14,154 bases of DNA, from positions 4,572-18,725 of the forward strand of contig PKYZ01000244.1 in NCBI GenBank assembly GCA_003132865.1. The letters are read 5' to 3'. Both the position numbers and the translations under genes were made by a program. The stretch is from Bryobacterales bacterium. Its GTDB lineage: Bacteria; Acidobacteriota; Terriglobia; Bryobacterales; Bryobacteraceae. The notes under the pieces are model-generated. The model searched no databases and was not told the origin of the DNA. It worked only from the letters and a program-made list of their open reading frames with translations. Below, one piece after another: positions 1-6,613 of the stretch (position 1 is its first letter; every line of letters starts with the position of its first letter).

Positions 1-97
1 GGTCAGGGGACCCGCCCCACATTCTTGTAACCGAAACTGTCACCGTATTAGGCGAAACTCAATAAGTATATTATTTGCGCCGCTGGTTCAAGATAGA
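1..97. other. Left-edge non-coding stretch
   Basis: No gene is visible in these bases. The stretch is more AT-rich in its second half (AATAAGTATATTATTT at about 61-76) than the coding DNA around it and contains the short direct repeat CGAAACT twice (about 32-38 and 53-59). It lies downstream of the cupin gene, so it could hold that gene's transcript end, but no stem followed by a T-run on the minus strand is evident. Confidence 0.4.
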
Positions 98-418
98 CTA
101 ATCGAAATCGCGCCGCAGCGGGTAGTCGACGATGATGGCGCGGCCGTCGGTGAGGGCCTTCACCGAATGGCGGACATTGCCCGGCACGATCGCGACCAAG
201 CCCGCTCGGGCGATATTGGCAACGCCGTCGATGGTCACCTCAAGCTCGCCTTCGATCACATTCCAGACTTCTTCCTGGGGATGGAAGTGGTCGTGAATGG
301 ACGAGCCACGCTTGAAGTCGTAGTGCGCGAATGTCATGCTCGGAGAGTGGAAATAGCGTCCAAACCAGCCGGGCAGGCGTTCAATTACACGGAGGCTGCT
401 CGTGTCGACGAAGGGCAT
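98..418 (-). CDS. Small single-domain cupin protein
   Basis: A 106-residue protein consisting of one conserved cupin barrel. Cupin motif 1 is complete: G38, H44, H46, E50 and G57 follow the spacing G-x5-HxH-x3-E-x6-G. Motif 2 supplies the fourth ligand: G73, P79, G80 and H84. H44, H46, E50 and H84 are expected to bind one divalent metal ion, as in the family. No signal peptide or second domain is present, so it is a cytoplasmic mono-cupin of about the usual minimal length. The start is set by a strong Shine-Dalgarno (GGGAGG, complement of about 424-429) five bases before the ATG. It follows the BlaI-like gene by 53 nt and may be read with it. Cupins of this size include small-molecule dioxygenases, isomerases and sugar-binding sensors; the substrate cannot be told from sequence. 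Confidence 0.85.
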   Translation of the reverse strand: MPFVDTSSLRVIERLPGWFGRYFHSPSMTFAHYDFKRGSSIHDHFHPQEEVWNVIEGELEVTIDGVANIARAGLVAIVPGNVRHSVKALTDGRAIIVDYPLRRDFD

Positions 419-423
419 CAGTT

Positions 424-429
424 CCTCCC
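424..429 (-). promoter_or_regulatory. Shine-Dalgarno of the cupin gene
   Basis: On the minus strand the sequence reads GGGAGG followed by AACTG and then the ATG. It is one of the strongest ribosome-binding sites in the window and fixes the cupin start at 418. Confidence 0.7.
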
Positions 430-471
430 TTAAAGCATCCTAGCATGGGCCGTGGTATCCAGCGCGAAATG

Positions 472-867
472 CTATAGCAGCGCGGGGTCCAGGCCGTTAG
501 CCGATAGCACGGCCGGCGCGGCCGGTTGGGTACGCGACTCGCCCTGCAGGAACTGCAGGAACTGGAGTAACTGGTGCTGGGAACTCTCGAAGTACGAATC
601 CAGGAACTCCTGCAACGCCAGCCGCCGCATGGCATCGCGCGAGACGGCGGGAGCGTAGACAAACGCGCGCCCGGCTTTGCGGCGGGTGACGATCCCGCGG
701 CGCGCCAGCCGGTCGAGTACTGTCATCACCGTCGTGTAGGCCAGCGGACGGCTGGAGGCCAGCAACTGCCGCACATCCTTCACGCTGCCTTGCCCCAGCG
801 ACCAGAGCGCGTTGAGACACAGCAACTCCAGCGGCGGCGGGACAGCGCGCGTGGCGGCTTTGCGCAT
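472..867 (-). CDS. BlaI/MecI/CopY-type winged-helix transcriptional repressor
   Basis: A 131-residue DNA-binding protein. Residues about 11-72 match the BlaI/MecI winged helix: PLELLCLNALW (first helix), then TTVMTVLDRLARRGIV (recognition helix and following strand) and the wing RRKAGRAFVYAP. The C-terminal part (about 78-110) is helical and Leu/Gln-rich, as expected for the dimerisation region, and contains LLQFLQFLQ encoded by two copies of a nine-base unit (CTGCAGGAA, 544-561 on the plus strand). In the family such proteins repress beta-lactamase or copper genes and are inactivated by proteolysis through a BlaR1-type M56 sensor. No such partner is seen here, so the signal is unknown. The start codon shares one base with the upstream nuclease stop (TGATG on the minus strand), indicating translational coupling; GAGAGGG precedes the ATG. 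Confidence 0.85.
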   Translation of the reverse strand: MRKAATRAVPPPLELLCLNALWSLGQGSVKDVRQLLASSRPLAYTTVMTVLDRLARRGIVTRRKAGRAFVYAPAVSRDAMRRLALQEFLDSYFESSQHQLLQFLQFLQGESRTQPAAPAVLSANGLDPALL

Positions 868-1988
868 CAGCCCTCTCGCTTCCCGTCGGCCGGCCGCAAG
901 GCCTGCAGCAGTTTGTCGCCGAACGGGGAACTGTTCTTGAGCGCCGGAGCGGGCGCCTGTGCGGGCGTCGACGCGGGCATGGGTTTGGCGGGCGGACTGG
1001 CGGGAGCGCTGGGCGGCTCCGGCACCGGCCCCGCCAGATACCGGTCCTTCTTAAGCAGCACGCGCTCGAGCGTTGGGCTAAAGCCGGTGAAGTTCCCCGC
1101 CAACTGGCGGTCCGTCTCGATCAGGTGGCGCATGCACTCCATCTTGGAGTCCAGGTCGTCCAGATAGTGGAGCAGCATGGCTTCCGGGAATACCGGCGTC
1201 TTGGGCGATCCGAATTCCAATTGCCCGTGGTGGCTGAGGATCATGTGCTCGACCAGCGACCGCAGCCGCGGTGGAAAATCGGGAATGTCGCGCAGCTTTT
1301 CGCCGATCATGCGCACGGCGATCAGCATATGTCCGAGTAACTGGCCCTCGTCGCTGTAACTGAAGCCGCGCTCGTAGCTCAACTCGTATATCTTACCGAT
1401 GTCGTGCACCATGGCGCCCGTCACCAGCAGGTCGCCATCGATCGAGGGGTAGTGACTGGCCGCCATGCGCGAAAGGTGGCACAGCGACAGCACGTGTTCG
1501 ATCAACCCGCCCAGATAGGCATGATGGATCTGCTTGGCGGCCGGCGCCACACGATAGCGCTGCGCGATGTCCTGGTCGTCCAGCAGGGCGGCCAGCAGCT
1601 TATGCAGGTGCGGATTCGCGATCGCCGCGGCGAACCCGCGCAATTCCCGCCACATCTCCTCGGGATCGCGCGTGGAGGCCGGGAAGTAATCGGTGAAATC
1701 CACCTCGCGGTCGTCCAGCTTGTGGATGGTGTGCAGAGTCAACTGCGGCCGGTTGTGGAAGATCTGGATCAGTCCCTTGACCTTGACGAAGTCGTCGCGC
1801 TCGAAGGTCTCCATGACTTCGGCGACGTTATCCCACATTTTGGCGTCCAACTCGCCGGTGCGGTCGCCGAGCTGGAGAGACAAATAAGGATCGCCCTTCT
1901 TCTTCTGCCGGATCTCTTTGGAGCAAACCAGGAAGCTGCCGGTGACGATCCGATCCGGCTTGAGTTCGTTCACATAGGGCGATTTCAT
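867..1988 (-). CDS. yhaM: YhaM-type 3'-5' exoribonuclease (OB-fold plus HD domain)
   Basis: A 373-residue cytoplasmic protein with the two-domain plan of YhaM. Residues about 12-92 form an OB-fold nucleic-acid-binding domain (GDPYLSLQLGDRTGELDAKMW, then VKVKGLIQIF). Residues about 150-310 form an HD phosphohydrolase-type domain with H156, H165, the HD pair H195-D196 in VHDIGK, H253-H254 in SHHGQLEFG, and D277/D278. These are the expected metal-binding residues. In Bacillus YhaM degrades RNA from the 3' end with divalent metal; the role in RNA turnover is inferred from that family. The family is typically about 310-320 residues; this one carries an extra Pro/Ala-rich tail (about 321-350) with no recognisable domain. 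It lies 16 nt after the peptidyl-prolyl isomerase gene and overlaps the BlaI-like gene by one base, so the three genes probably form one transcript. The symbol is by family resemblance. Confidence 0.88.
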   Translation of the reverse strand: MKSPYVNELKPDRIVTGSFLVCSKEIRQKKKGDPYLSLQLGDRTGELDAKMWDNVAEVMETFERDDFVKVKGLIQIFHNRPQLTLHTIHKLDDREVDFTDYFPASTRDPEEMWRELRGFAAAIANPHLHKLLAALLDDQDIAQRYRVAPAAKQIHHAYLGGLIEHVLSLCHLSRMAASHYPSIDGDLLVTGAMVHDIGKIYELSYERGFSYSDEGQLLGHMLIAVRMIGEKLRDIPDFPPRLRSLVEHMILSHHGQLEFGSPKTPVFPEAMLLHYLDDLDSKMECMRHLIETDRQLAGNFTGFSPTLERVLLKKDRYLAGPVPEPPSAPASPPAKPMPASTPAQAPAPALKNSSPFGDKLLQALRPADGKREG

Positions 1989-2004
1989 GGCAGCCGCCGC
2001 GCGC

Positions 2005-3231
2005 TCACGGCTTGATGGGCGCCGCGGCTGGTGGGGCGGAGGCGGAGGGCGGAGCGGCCGTGGCCTGCGTGGGCGCGGCGGGCTCCGAAGGCTTGCTGGA
2101 CGGCTTCTTCTTGTCGCCGGTCCCGGGAATCGGGATCGCGAAGAGCAGCCGCTTTCGCCGCCTGTGGGCCGCCACCTCTTCCTTGGTGACGGTCTGCGGC
2201 TTTAACTGCGCGACATCCTTCCAGGACGTGTCTTTGCCGGGTGCGGCGCCGCTATCCACATAGCCGGGCTTGATCTCCAGAAACGCCTCCTGGCGAAGCT
2301 TGGTCAGGTAAATGCGCACCTTGGCATTCATCTGCGGCATGACCATGCGCTCACCGATCTCGTTTTCGACCTCTTCGTAAGTGGCCAGTCCTTTGTCGTA
2401 GCGCTCCATGATTCGGAAAATCACGAGCCCGCTCGGTCCGCGGATGGGATCGGTGACGTAACCTTTTTTCTGCTTGAAAACGATGTCCGCGAGTTCTTTT
2501 GTCAACTGGTCGCGCTTGTACGCCGGCAATTCACCGCCGTTGCGGGCAGTTTCCAGATCGTCGGAATTGGTGGCCGCCAGGTCCGCGAACTTCTCGCCCT
2601 TGCGCGCGCGGGTCACCAGGTCCTTGGCCTTCTTTTCGGCCGCGGCCACTTGATCGGGTGTTTTTCCTTCGGTCGAAATGACGATCTGTTGCAGGAAGAC
2701 CTGCTCGTCGCGCACGAAATCGTTCTTGTGCCCTTCGTAGTATTTCCGCTTTTCCGCCTCTGGAACGGCGATCCGTTGGCTGACCTCCTCGCCGATGACG
2801 CGCTGGGTCAGGAGCGCATTCTTGGCCTGCTGCTTGTAATCCTCGAAGGGAATGCCCATCTGCTCGCGGATGAAGTCGTGGAATTTGTCCGGATCGGAGA
2901 TTTTGCTTTGGACCTGCATGGCGGCCAGGCGCTTGGTGATTTCGGAATCCACGTTGATGTTGAGGTCCTTGGCTTTCTGGACCAGCAGGAGTTGGTCGAT
3001 CTGGTCGCGCAAGGCGTCGGCGGCTTTCTCCTGGAGGGCTTGTTGCAACTTGGGGCCGGACAACCCCATCTGGCGAAGCTCCGCCTCGATCTCCAGCCGG
3101 GCATGCGCCAATTCGCCGCGCGTGATGATGTCGTTATTCGCTTTGGCGACGATCTCTTCGACGGTGCGAACGTCGGCCGCCGCGGCCACGGATATGGAGG
3201 CCGCGAGAAGGAGGATAAGCCTGCGATACAT
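2005..3231 (-). CDS. Secreted SurA/PpiC-type peptidyl-prolyl cis-trans isomerase
   Basis: A 408-residue protein with a Sec signal peptide: basic MYRR, hydrophobic core about 5-18, and likely cleavage in AAAA-D near residue 19. Residues about 22-165 resemble the helical SurA N-terminal chaperone domain (VEEIVAKANNDIITRGEL is typical). Residues about 174-278 form one parvulin PPIase domain (VFLQQIVIST, FADLAATNSDD, NGGELPAYKRDQL, GYVTDPIRGPSGLVIFRI). In the family these proteins chaperone outer-membrane and secreted proteins in the periplasm. E. coli SurA has two parvulin repeats; only one is present here. The C-terminus has a basic patch HRRRKR (about 356-361) and a Lys/Pro/Ala-rich tail (about 374-408), resembling the tail on the adjacent nuclease. 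It is the first gene of the minus-strand run. No strong Shine-Dalgarno precedes its ATG. Confidence 0.87.
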   Translation of the reverse strand: MYRRLILLLAASISVAAAADVRTVEEIVAKANNDIITRGELAHARLEIEAELRQMGLSGPKLQQALQEKAADALRDQIDQLLLVQKAKDLNINVDSEITKRLAAMQVQSKISDPDKFHDFIREQMGIPFEDYKQQAKNALLTQRVIGEEVSQRIAVPEAEKRKYYEGHKNDFVRDEQVFLQQIVISTEGKTPDQVAAAEKKAKDLVTRARKGEKFADLAATNSDDLETARNGGELPAYKRDQLTKELADIVFKQKKGYVTDPIRGPSGLVIFRIMERYDKGLATYEEVENEIGERMVMPQMNAKVRIYLTKLRQEAFLEIKPGYVDSGAAPGKDTSWKDVAQLKPQTVTKEEVAAHRRRKRLLFAIPIPGTGDKKKPSSKPSEPAAPTQATAAPPSASAPPAAAPIKP

Positions 3232-3297
3232 ATATGGGACATTTTAGCATTGTGGGCGGTGCGGCGATGCTGACCACTCCCTGACGGTCGTGGCTCG

Positions 3298-3326
3298 GTA
3301 ACGCTTTCAAAATATCCGCGCGTTAC
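3298..3326. promoter_or_regulatory. Inverted repeat in the divergent intergenic region
   Basis: GTAACGC (3298-3304) and its exact reverse complement GCGTTAC (3320-3326) flank a 15-base spacer containing the AT-rich run TTTCAAAATAT. The repeat ends about 21 bases before the toxin-like start at 3348 and lies in the only sizeable gap between two diverging transcription units (3232-3347). This is a plausible operator overlapping a promoter, for example for autoregulation by the toxin-antitoxin pair. No convincing -35/-10 pair was identified on either strand, so the role is a guess. Confidence 0.35.
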
Positions 3327-3347
3327 GATGGACAAGCGTCCCACGAA

Positions 3348-3937
3348 ATGTCCACCCCAGGTCCCAACCTCGTAGTCGTCGCCGGCCCCAACGGCGCTGG
3401 CAAAACCACGGCCGCTGCGGACGTCCTCGCCGGCGCCTTGGCCGTGCAGGAGTTCGTAAATGCCGACATCATCGCCAAGGGTCTCTCCTCTTTTCGGCCC
3501 GAGAGCGTCGCCTTCGATGCCGGCAGAATCAATGCTGGCAGCGCCTGCGCCATCTCACCGCGGAGCGGGCCGATGTGGCGTTCGAGACGACGCTCGCCAG
3601 CCGCACATTCGCTCCATGGATTAAAACGCTGGCGGCAACCGGCTATGAATTTCGCCTGCTCTTCTTCTGGCTGCCGTCCGCCGATATGGCCGTCGAGCGC
3701 GTACAGGAGCGCGTCAGGGAGGGCGGCCATGCCGTGCCGGAAGAGGTCATCCGCCGACGCTACGAGGCCGGCTTAAGGAACTTCTTCCAAATCTACCGTC
3801 CGTTGGCCGCAAGCTGGCGCTTCTACGACAACTCCAATCCCGGAGGCCGGCGCCTAATCGCCAGCGGTGCTTTGCATCAAGCTGCTGTGGTCTTGGACCC
3901 GGATTTGTGGAACAATGTGAACAGGGACTGGAGATGA
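3348..3937 (+). pseudogene. Zeta-toxin-like P-loop kinase, frameshifted
   Basis: Read across frames, this encodes a protein of about 195 residues of the zeta-toxin-like family (COG4185 type). The first frame gives a Walker A motif GPNGAGKTT (residues 13-21) and NADIIAKGL followed by RPESVAFDAGRI. The second half lies in another frame: FETTLASRTFAPWI, LFFWLPSADMAVERVQERV, GGHAVPEEVIRRRYEAGLRN, and YRPLAASWRFYDNS. The break falls at 3531-3541. Removing one A (3531/3532) and one G (3537/3538) restores GRI-MLQRLRHLTAERADV with no further change and makes the length divisible by three. In the family these enzymes phosphorylate small molecules (zeta toxin acts on UDP-N-acetylglucosamine) and act as toxins with a small antitoxin. 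As read, the gene would yield only a truncated protein of about 142 residues. A sequencing error or programmed shift remains possible. Its end overlaps the next gene by ATGA. Confidence 0.8.
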
Positions 3938-4131
3938 ATACGGCAAAGTCGGAAAAGAAGGATCTGGATCAAATCTTTCGCGATGGCACGGCCATCGACG
4001 AGGCACTGGATCGGGCTTACCGCAAAGCTGTCCGTCAGCACAAGCAAAACGGCGTCCCCATGGTGTTCTGGGAGAACGGAAAAATCATCAAGGTTCCCGC
4101 CGACCAGCTCCCCGATGTTTCCACTGACTGA
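3934..4131 (+). CDS. Small putative antitoxin of the zeta-like toxin
   Basis: A 65-residue protein starting at the ATG at 3934, which overlaps the upstream toxin-like stop as ATGA; this junction and the AGGGACTGGAG just before it favour this start over the in-frame ATG at 3907. The N-terminus is charged and helical (AKSEKKDLDQIF), followed by DGTAIDEALDRAYRKAVRQHKQ. The C-terminus is a short beta-like stretch, PMVFWENGKIIKVPADQLP. Small proteins of this form (a DGT..DEAL helix and a W.dGKi..ip segment) are, to my recollection, common neighbours of zeta-like P-loop proteins, so an antitoxin role is inferred from position and form. No DNA-binding motif is obvious. It remains intact although the toxin frame is broken. 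Confidence 0.65.
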   Translation: MNTAKSEKKDLDQIFRDGTAIDEALDRAYRKAVRQHKQNGVPMVFWENGKIIKVPADQLPDVSTD

Positions 4132-4206
4132 CGAAAATTTCAGCACCGTAACACATAGAACTATTCCATAACCATGCGCGCGTGATTCGCGCTAAACTCC
4201 GAACTG

Positions 4207-6540
4207 ATGACACCACTTCGCCGTGTAGCCGTGCTGGGAGCTGGCACTATGGGATCGCGCATAGCGGCCCATTTCGCCAATGCGGGCATCCCAGCTTTAT
4301 TGCTCGATATCGTTCTTCCCAATCAGCCCAATCGCAACGCCGCTGCCCTGGGCGGATTGGAAACAGCGCTGAAACAAAAGCCCGCCGCTTTCTTTACACC
4401 TGAAACCAAGTCACTCGTCACACCCGGCAACTTCGAAGACGACCTCGCCAAGATACGCGATTGCGATTGGATCGTGGAAGCCGTCACTGAAAAGCTGGAG
4501 ATCAAGCGCGCTCTGATCGAGAAGGTGTTGAAGCATCGCAAGCCAGGCTCCATCTTCTCCACCAATACCAGCGGCATTCCGCTGGCGAGCATCGCCGAAG
4601 GATTCCCCACCGAGTTCCGGCAGCATTTTCTCGGCACTCACTTCTTCAACCCGCCGCGCTATCTGCACCTGCTCGAAACGATCCCCGGCCCCGAAACGCT
4701 TCCCGCGGTGCGCGATCACATCGCCGAGTTCTCCGACCGCCACCTGGGCAAAGGCGTGGTGCCGTGCAAGGATACGCCCAACTTCATCGCCAACCGCATC
4801 GGCAGCTTCCTCGGCGGCACCGTTCAGAACCTGACCGCCGAGATGGGCTTCACCATCGAGGAAGTGGATGCCCTCACCGGCCCGCTCATCGGATTGCCCA
4901 AGAGCGCCAGCTATCGCCTTCTCGATATCGTTGGCCTGGATATCTGGGCGCATGTCACCAAGAATCTCTACGACCTGGTGCCCGGCGATCCCTGGCGCGA
5001 GCGCTTCGTGCTGCCGCCCTTCTTCGCCCAGATGATCGAGCGCGGATGGCTGGGCGATAAGACCGGCCAGGGCTTCTACAAACGCACCGGCAAGGGCGAC
5101 AAGAAGGAAATCCTGGCCCTCGATTTGAAAACGCTCGAATACCAGCCATCCAAGAAGGCGCGCTTCGCCTCCGTGGAAGTTGTCCGCAACATCGAAGATC
5201 TGCCACAGCGCCTGCGCGCACTGATGGCCTTGACCGATCGCCCCGGCACGTTCCTCTGGAGGCTCTTCAGCGACCTGGTGCTCTATTCGGCCAGTATGGT
5301 GCCGGAGATTTCCGATCGCATCGTCGAGATCGACCGCGCCATGCGCTGGGGCTATGCCAACTCGCTCGGCCCCTTCGAACTGTGGGACGCGCTGGGCGTG
5401 GAAGAAACTGTCGCGCGCATGCGCCATGAGCAGCGCCATATCCCGGAGAACGTCGAGAAGATGCTCTCGACCGGCGCGAAAGCCTTCTATGAGGCCCCCG
5501 ACTACGACCGCCGCCCGCACCACGAATACTTCGACCTGCTCGCCAATTCTTATAAGTGGCTGGTAGACCGCCCGGGTCTTACCGTGCTCAAGGACGTCAA
5601 GCATGCGCACGGCGTGGTGAAGAAGAACGGCGGGGCATCGTTGATCGATATCGGCGACGGCGTGCTCTGCCTCGAGTTCCACAGCAAGATGAACTCGCTG
5701 GGCGACGACCAGGTCTCTCTGATCCGCGCCGGCATCGAAGAAACCAGCAAGAACTTCGAGGCCATGATTATCGCCAATCAGGGCGAGAACTTCAGTGTCG
5801 GCGCCAACCTGATGCTGGTGCTGCTGGCCGCCCAGGAAGAAGAGTGGGAAGAGTTGGAAGCCGCCATCCATCGCTTCCAGCAAGCCACCATGACGATCAA
5901 GTACGCGCCCAAGCCGGTGGTGTCCGCGCCGTTCGGCATGACGTTGGGCGGCGGCTGCGAAATCGCCATCCATTCGGCGCGCCTGCAAGCATCCGCGGAA
6001 ACCTACATCGGCCTCGTCGAAGTAGGCGTGGGCGTGATCCCCGGCGCGGGCGGCACCAAGGAAATGCTGGTGCGCTTCGGCAGCGCGCAAAAGGCCTTCG
6101 AATTGATCGCCTACGCCAAGGTCGCGACCAGCGCCGCCGAGGCCCGCACCTTCGGACTGCTACGTCCGCAGGACCGGATCTCCATGAACCCGGAGCGCCT
6201 CATCGACGATGCCAAGGCGCTGGCGCTTTCCATTGCGCCCGGCTACGTCCCCGGCGTGCCGCGCACCGATGTGGAAGTGGGCGGCGCCGAAGATCTCGCG
6301 CTGCTCAAGACCGGCATCTACCTGGCGAGGCAAGCCAATTACATCACGGATTACGATACCGTAGTAGGAGAGAAGCTGGCATACGTATTGAGCGGCGGAC
6401 GCCTGACCGGACGTCAGACGGTCTCCGAACAATACCTGCTGGATCTGGAGAGGGAGGCTTTCCTGAGCCTGTGCGGCCAGCGCAAAACGCAAGAACGCAT
6501 GCAGCATATGCTGAAGACCGGAAAACCGTTGCGAAACTAA
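4207..6540 (+). CDS. fadN: FadN-like 3-hydroxyacyl-CoA dehydrogenase / enoyl-CoA hydratase
   Basis: A 777-residue bifunctional beta-oxidation enzyme that would hydrate trans-2-enoyl-CoA and oxidise 3-hydroxyacyl-CoA to 3-ketoacyl-CoA with NAD+. Domain order is dehydrogenase first, hydratase last: the FadN plan, opposite to E. coli FadB. The Rossmann motif GAGTMG is at residues 11-16; NTSG at 120-123; catalytic H145 in THFFNPP with E157 twelve residues on, as in the HAD family. The middle of the protein holds the dehydrogenase C-terminal domains (CKDTPNFIANRIG; GYANSLGPFELWD). The crotonase part begins near 480: oxyanion segment SVGANL (530-535), and E585 in GGGCE and E605 in GLVEVG, spaced exactly 20 as the two catalytic glutamates of enoyl-CoA hydratase, then IPGAGGT. 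Length is close to Bacillus FadN. The start has no clear Shine-Dalgarno. First gene of the operon with the thiolase and acyl-CoA dehydrogenase. Confidence 0.93.
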   Translation: MTPLRRVAVLGAGTMGSRIAAHFANAGIPALLLDIVLPNQPNRNAAALGGLETALKQKPAAFFTPETKSLVTPGNFEDDLAKIRDCDWIVEAVTEKLEIKRALIEKVLKHRKPGSIFSTNTSGIPLASIAEGFPTEFRQHFLGTHFFNPPRYLHLLETIPGPETLPAVRDHIAEFSDRHLGKGVVPCKDTPNFIANRIGSFLGGTVQNLTAEMGFTIEEVDALTGPLIGLPKSASYRLLDIVGLDIWAHVTKNLYDLVPGDPWRERFVLPPFFAQMIERGWLGDKTGQGFYKRTGKGDKKEILALDLKTLEYQPSKKARFASVEVVRNIEDLPQRLRALMALTDRPGTFLWRLFSDLVLYSASMVPEISDRIVEIDRAMRWGYANSLGPFELWDALGVEETVARMRHEQRHIPENVEKMLSTGAKAFYEAPDYDRRPHHEYFDLLANSYKWLVDRPGLTVLKDVKHAHGVVKKNGGASLIDIGDGVLCLEFHSKMNSLGDDQVSLIRAGIEETSKNFEAMIIANQGENFSVGANLMLVLLAAQEEEWEELEAAIHRFQQATMTIKYAPKPVVSAPFGMTLGGGCEIAIHSARLQASAETYIGLVEVGVGVIPGAGGTKEMLVRFGSAQKAFELIAYAKVATSAAEARTFGLLRPQDRISMNPERLIDDAKALALSIAPGYVPGVPRTDVEVGGAEDLALLKTGIYLARQANYITDYDTVVGEKLAYVLSGGRLTGRQTVSEQYLLDLEREAFLSLCGQRKTQERMQHMLKTGKPLRN

Positions 6541-6541
6541 C

Positions 6542-6600
6542 GGGACTAGGGACTAGGGACTAGGGAAAAGACAAAACCCCAGCCCCTAGTCCCTAGCCCC
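6542..6600 (+). repeat. Heptamer tandem repeat forming a hairpin in the fadN-fadA spacer
   Basis: GGACTAG is repeated three times in tandem (6543-6563) and followed by its own reverse complement. The arm CTAGGGACTAGGG (6553-6565) pairs perfectly over 13 bases with CCCTAGTCCCTAG (6584-6596), leaving an 18-base A/C-rich loop (6566-6583); three more G-C pairs follow after one mismatch. The hairpin fills nearly the whole spacer between the fadN stop and the fadA Shine-Dalgarno. There is no T-run, so it is unlikely to be a full terminator; it could stabilise or process the transcript, or be a dispersed palindromic repeat. Confidence 0.8.
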
Positions 6601-6604
6601 AGTA

Positions 6605-6610
6605 GAGGAG
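6605..6610 (+). promoter_or_regulatory. Shine-Dalgarno of fadA
   Basis: GAGGAG lies three bases before the ATG at 6614 and directly after the spacer hairpin. The spacing is short, so the longer AGAGGAG may align less than ideally. It supports this start. Confidence 0.55.
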
Positions 6611-6613
6611 CCC

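Noticed and set aside
1..97. Possible insertion-sequence end at the left edge
   Set aside because: Only a short direct repeat is visible; no transposase frame or second end is in the window.
441..474. TAGCAT...ATGCTA inverted repeat between the BlaI-like and cupin genes as a terminator
   Set aside because: Only six-base arms with a 22-base loop, no T-run, and it overlaps the BlaI-like stop codon.
3907..3933. Upstream start for the small antitoxin at 3907
   Set aside because: It would add nine residues lying within the toxin end; the ATGA overlap with a purine-rich ribosome-binding region favours 3934.
4132..4206. Promoter or fatty-acid-responsive operator before fadN
   Set aside because: A five-base GCGCG/CGCGC repeat exists, but no convincing -35/-10 pair or known FadR-type site can be made out.
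4411..6090. 559-residue open frame antisense to fadN
   Set aside because: It mirrors the GC-rich third positions of fadN, has a His/Asp/Ala/Gly-rich composition without motifs, and covers a gene with all catalytic residues intact.
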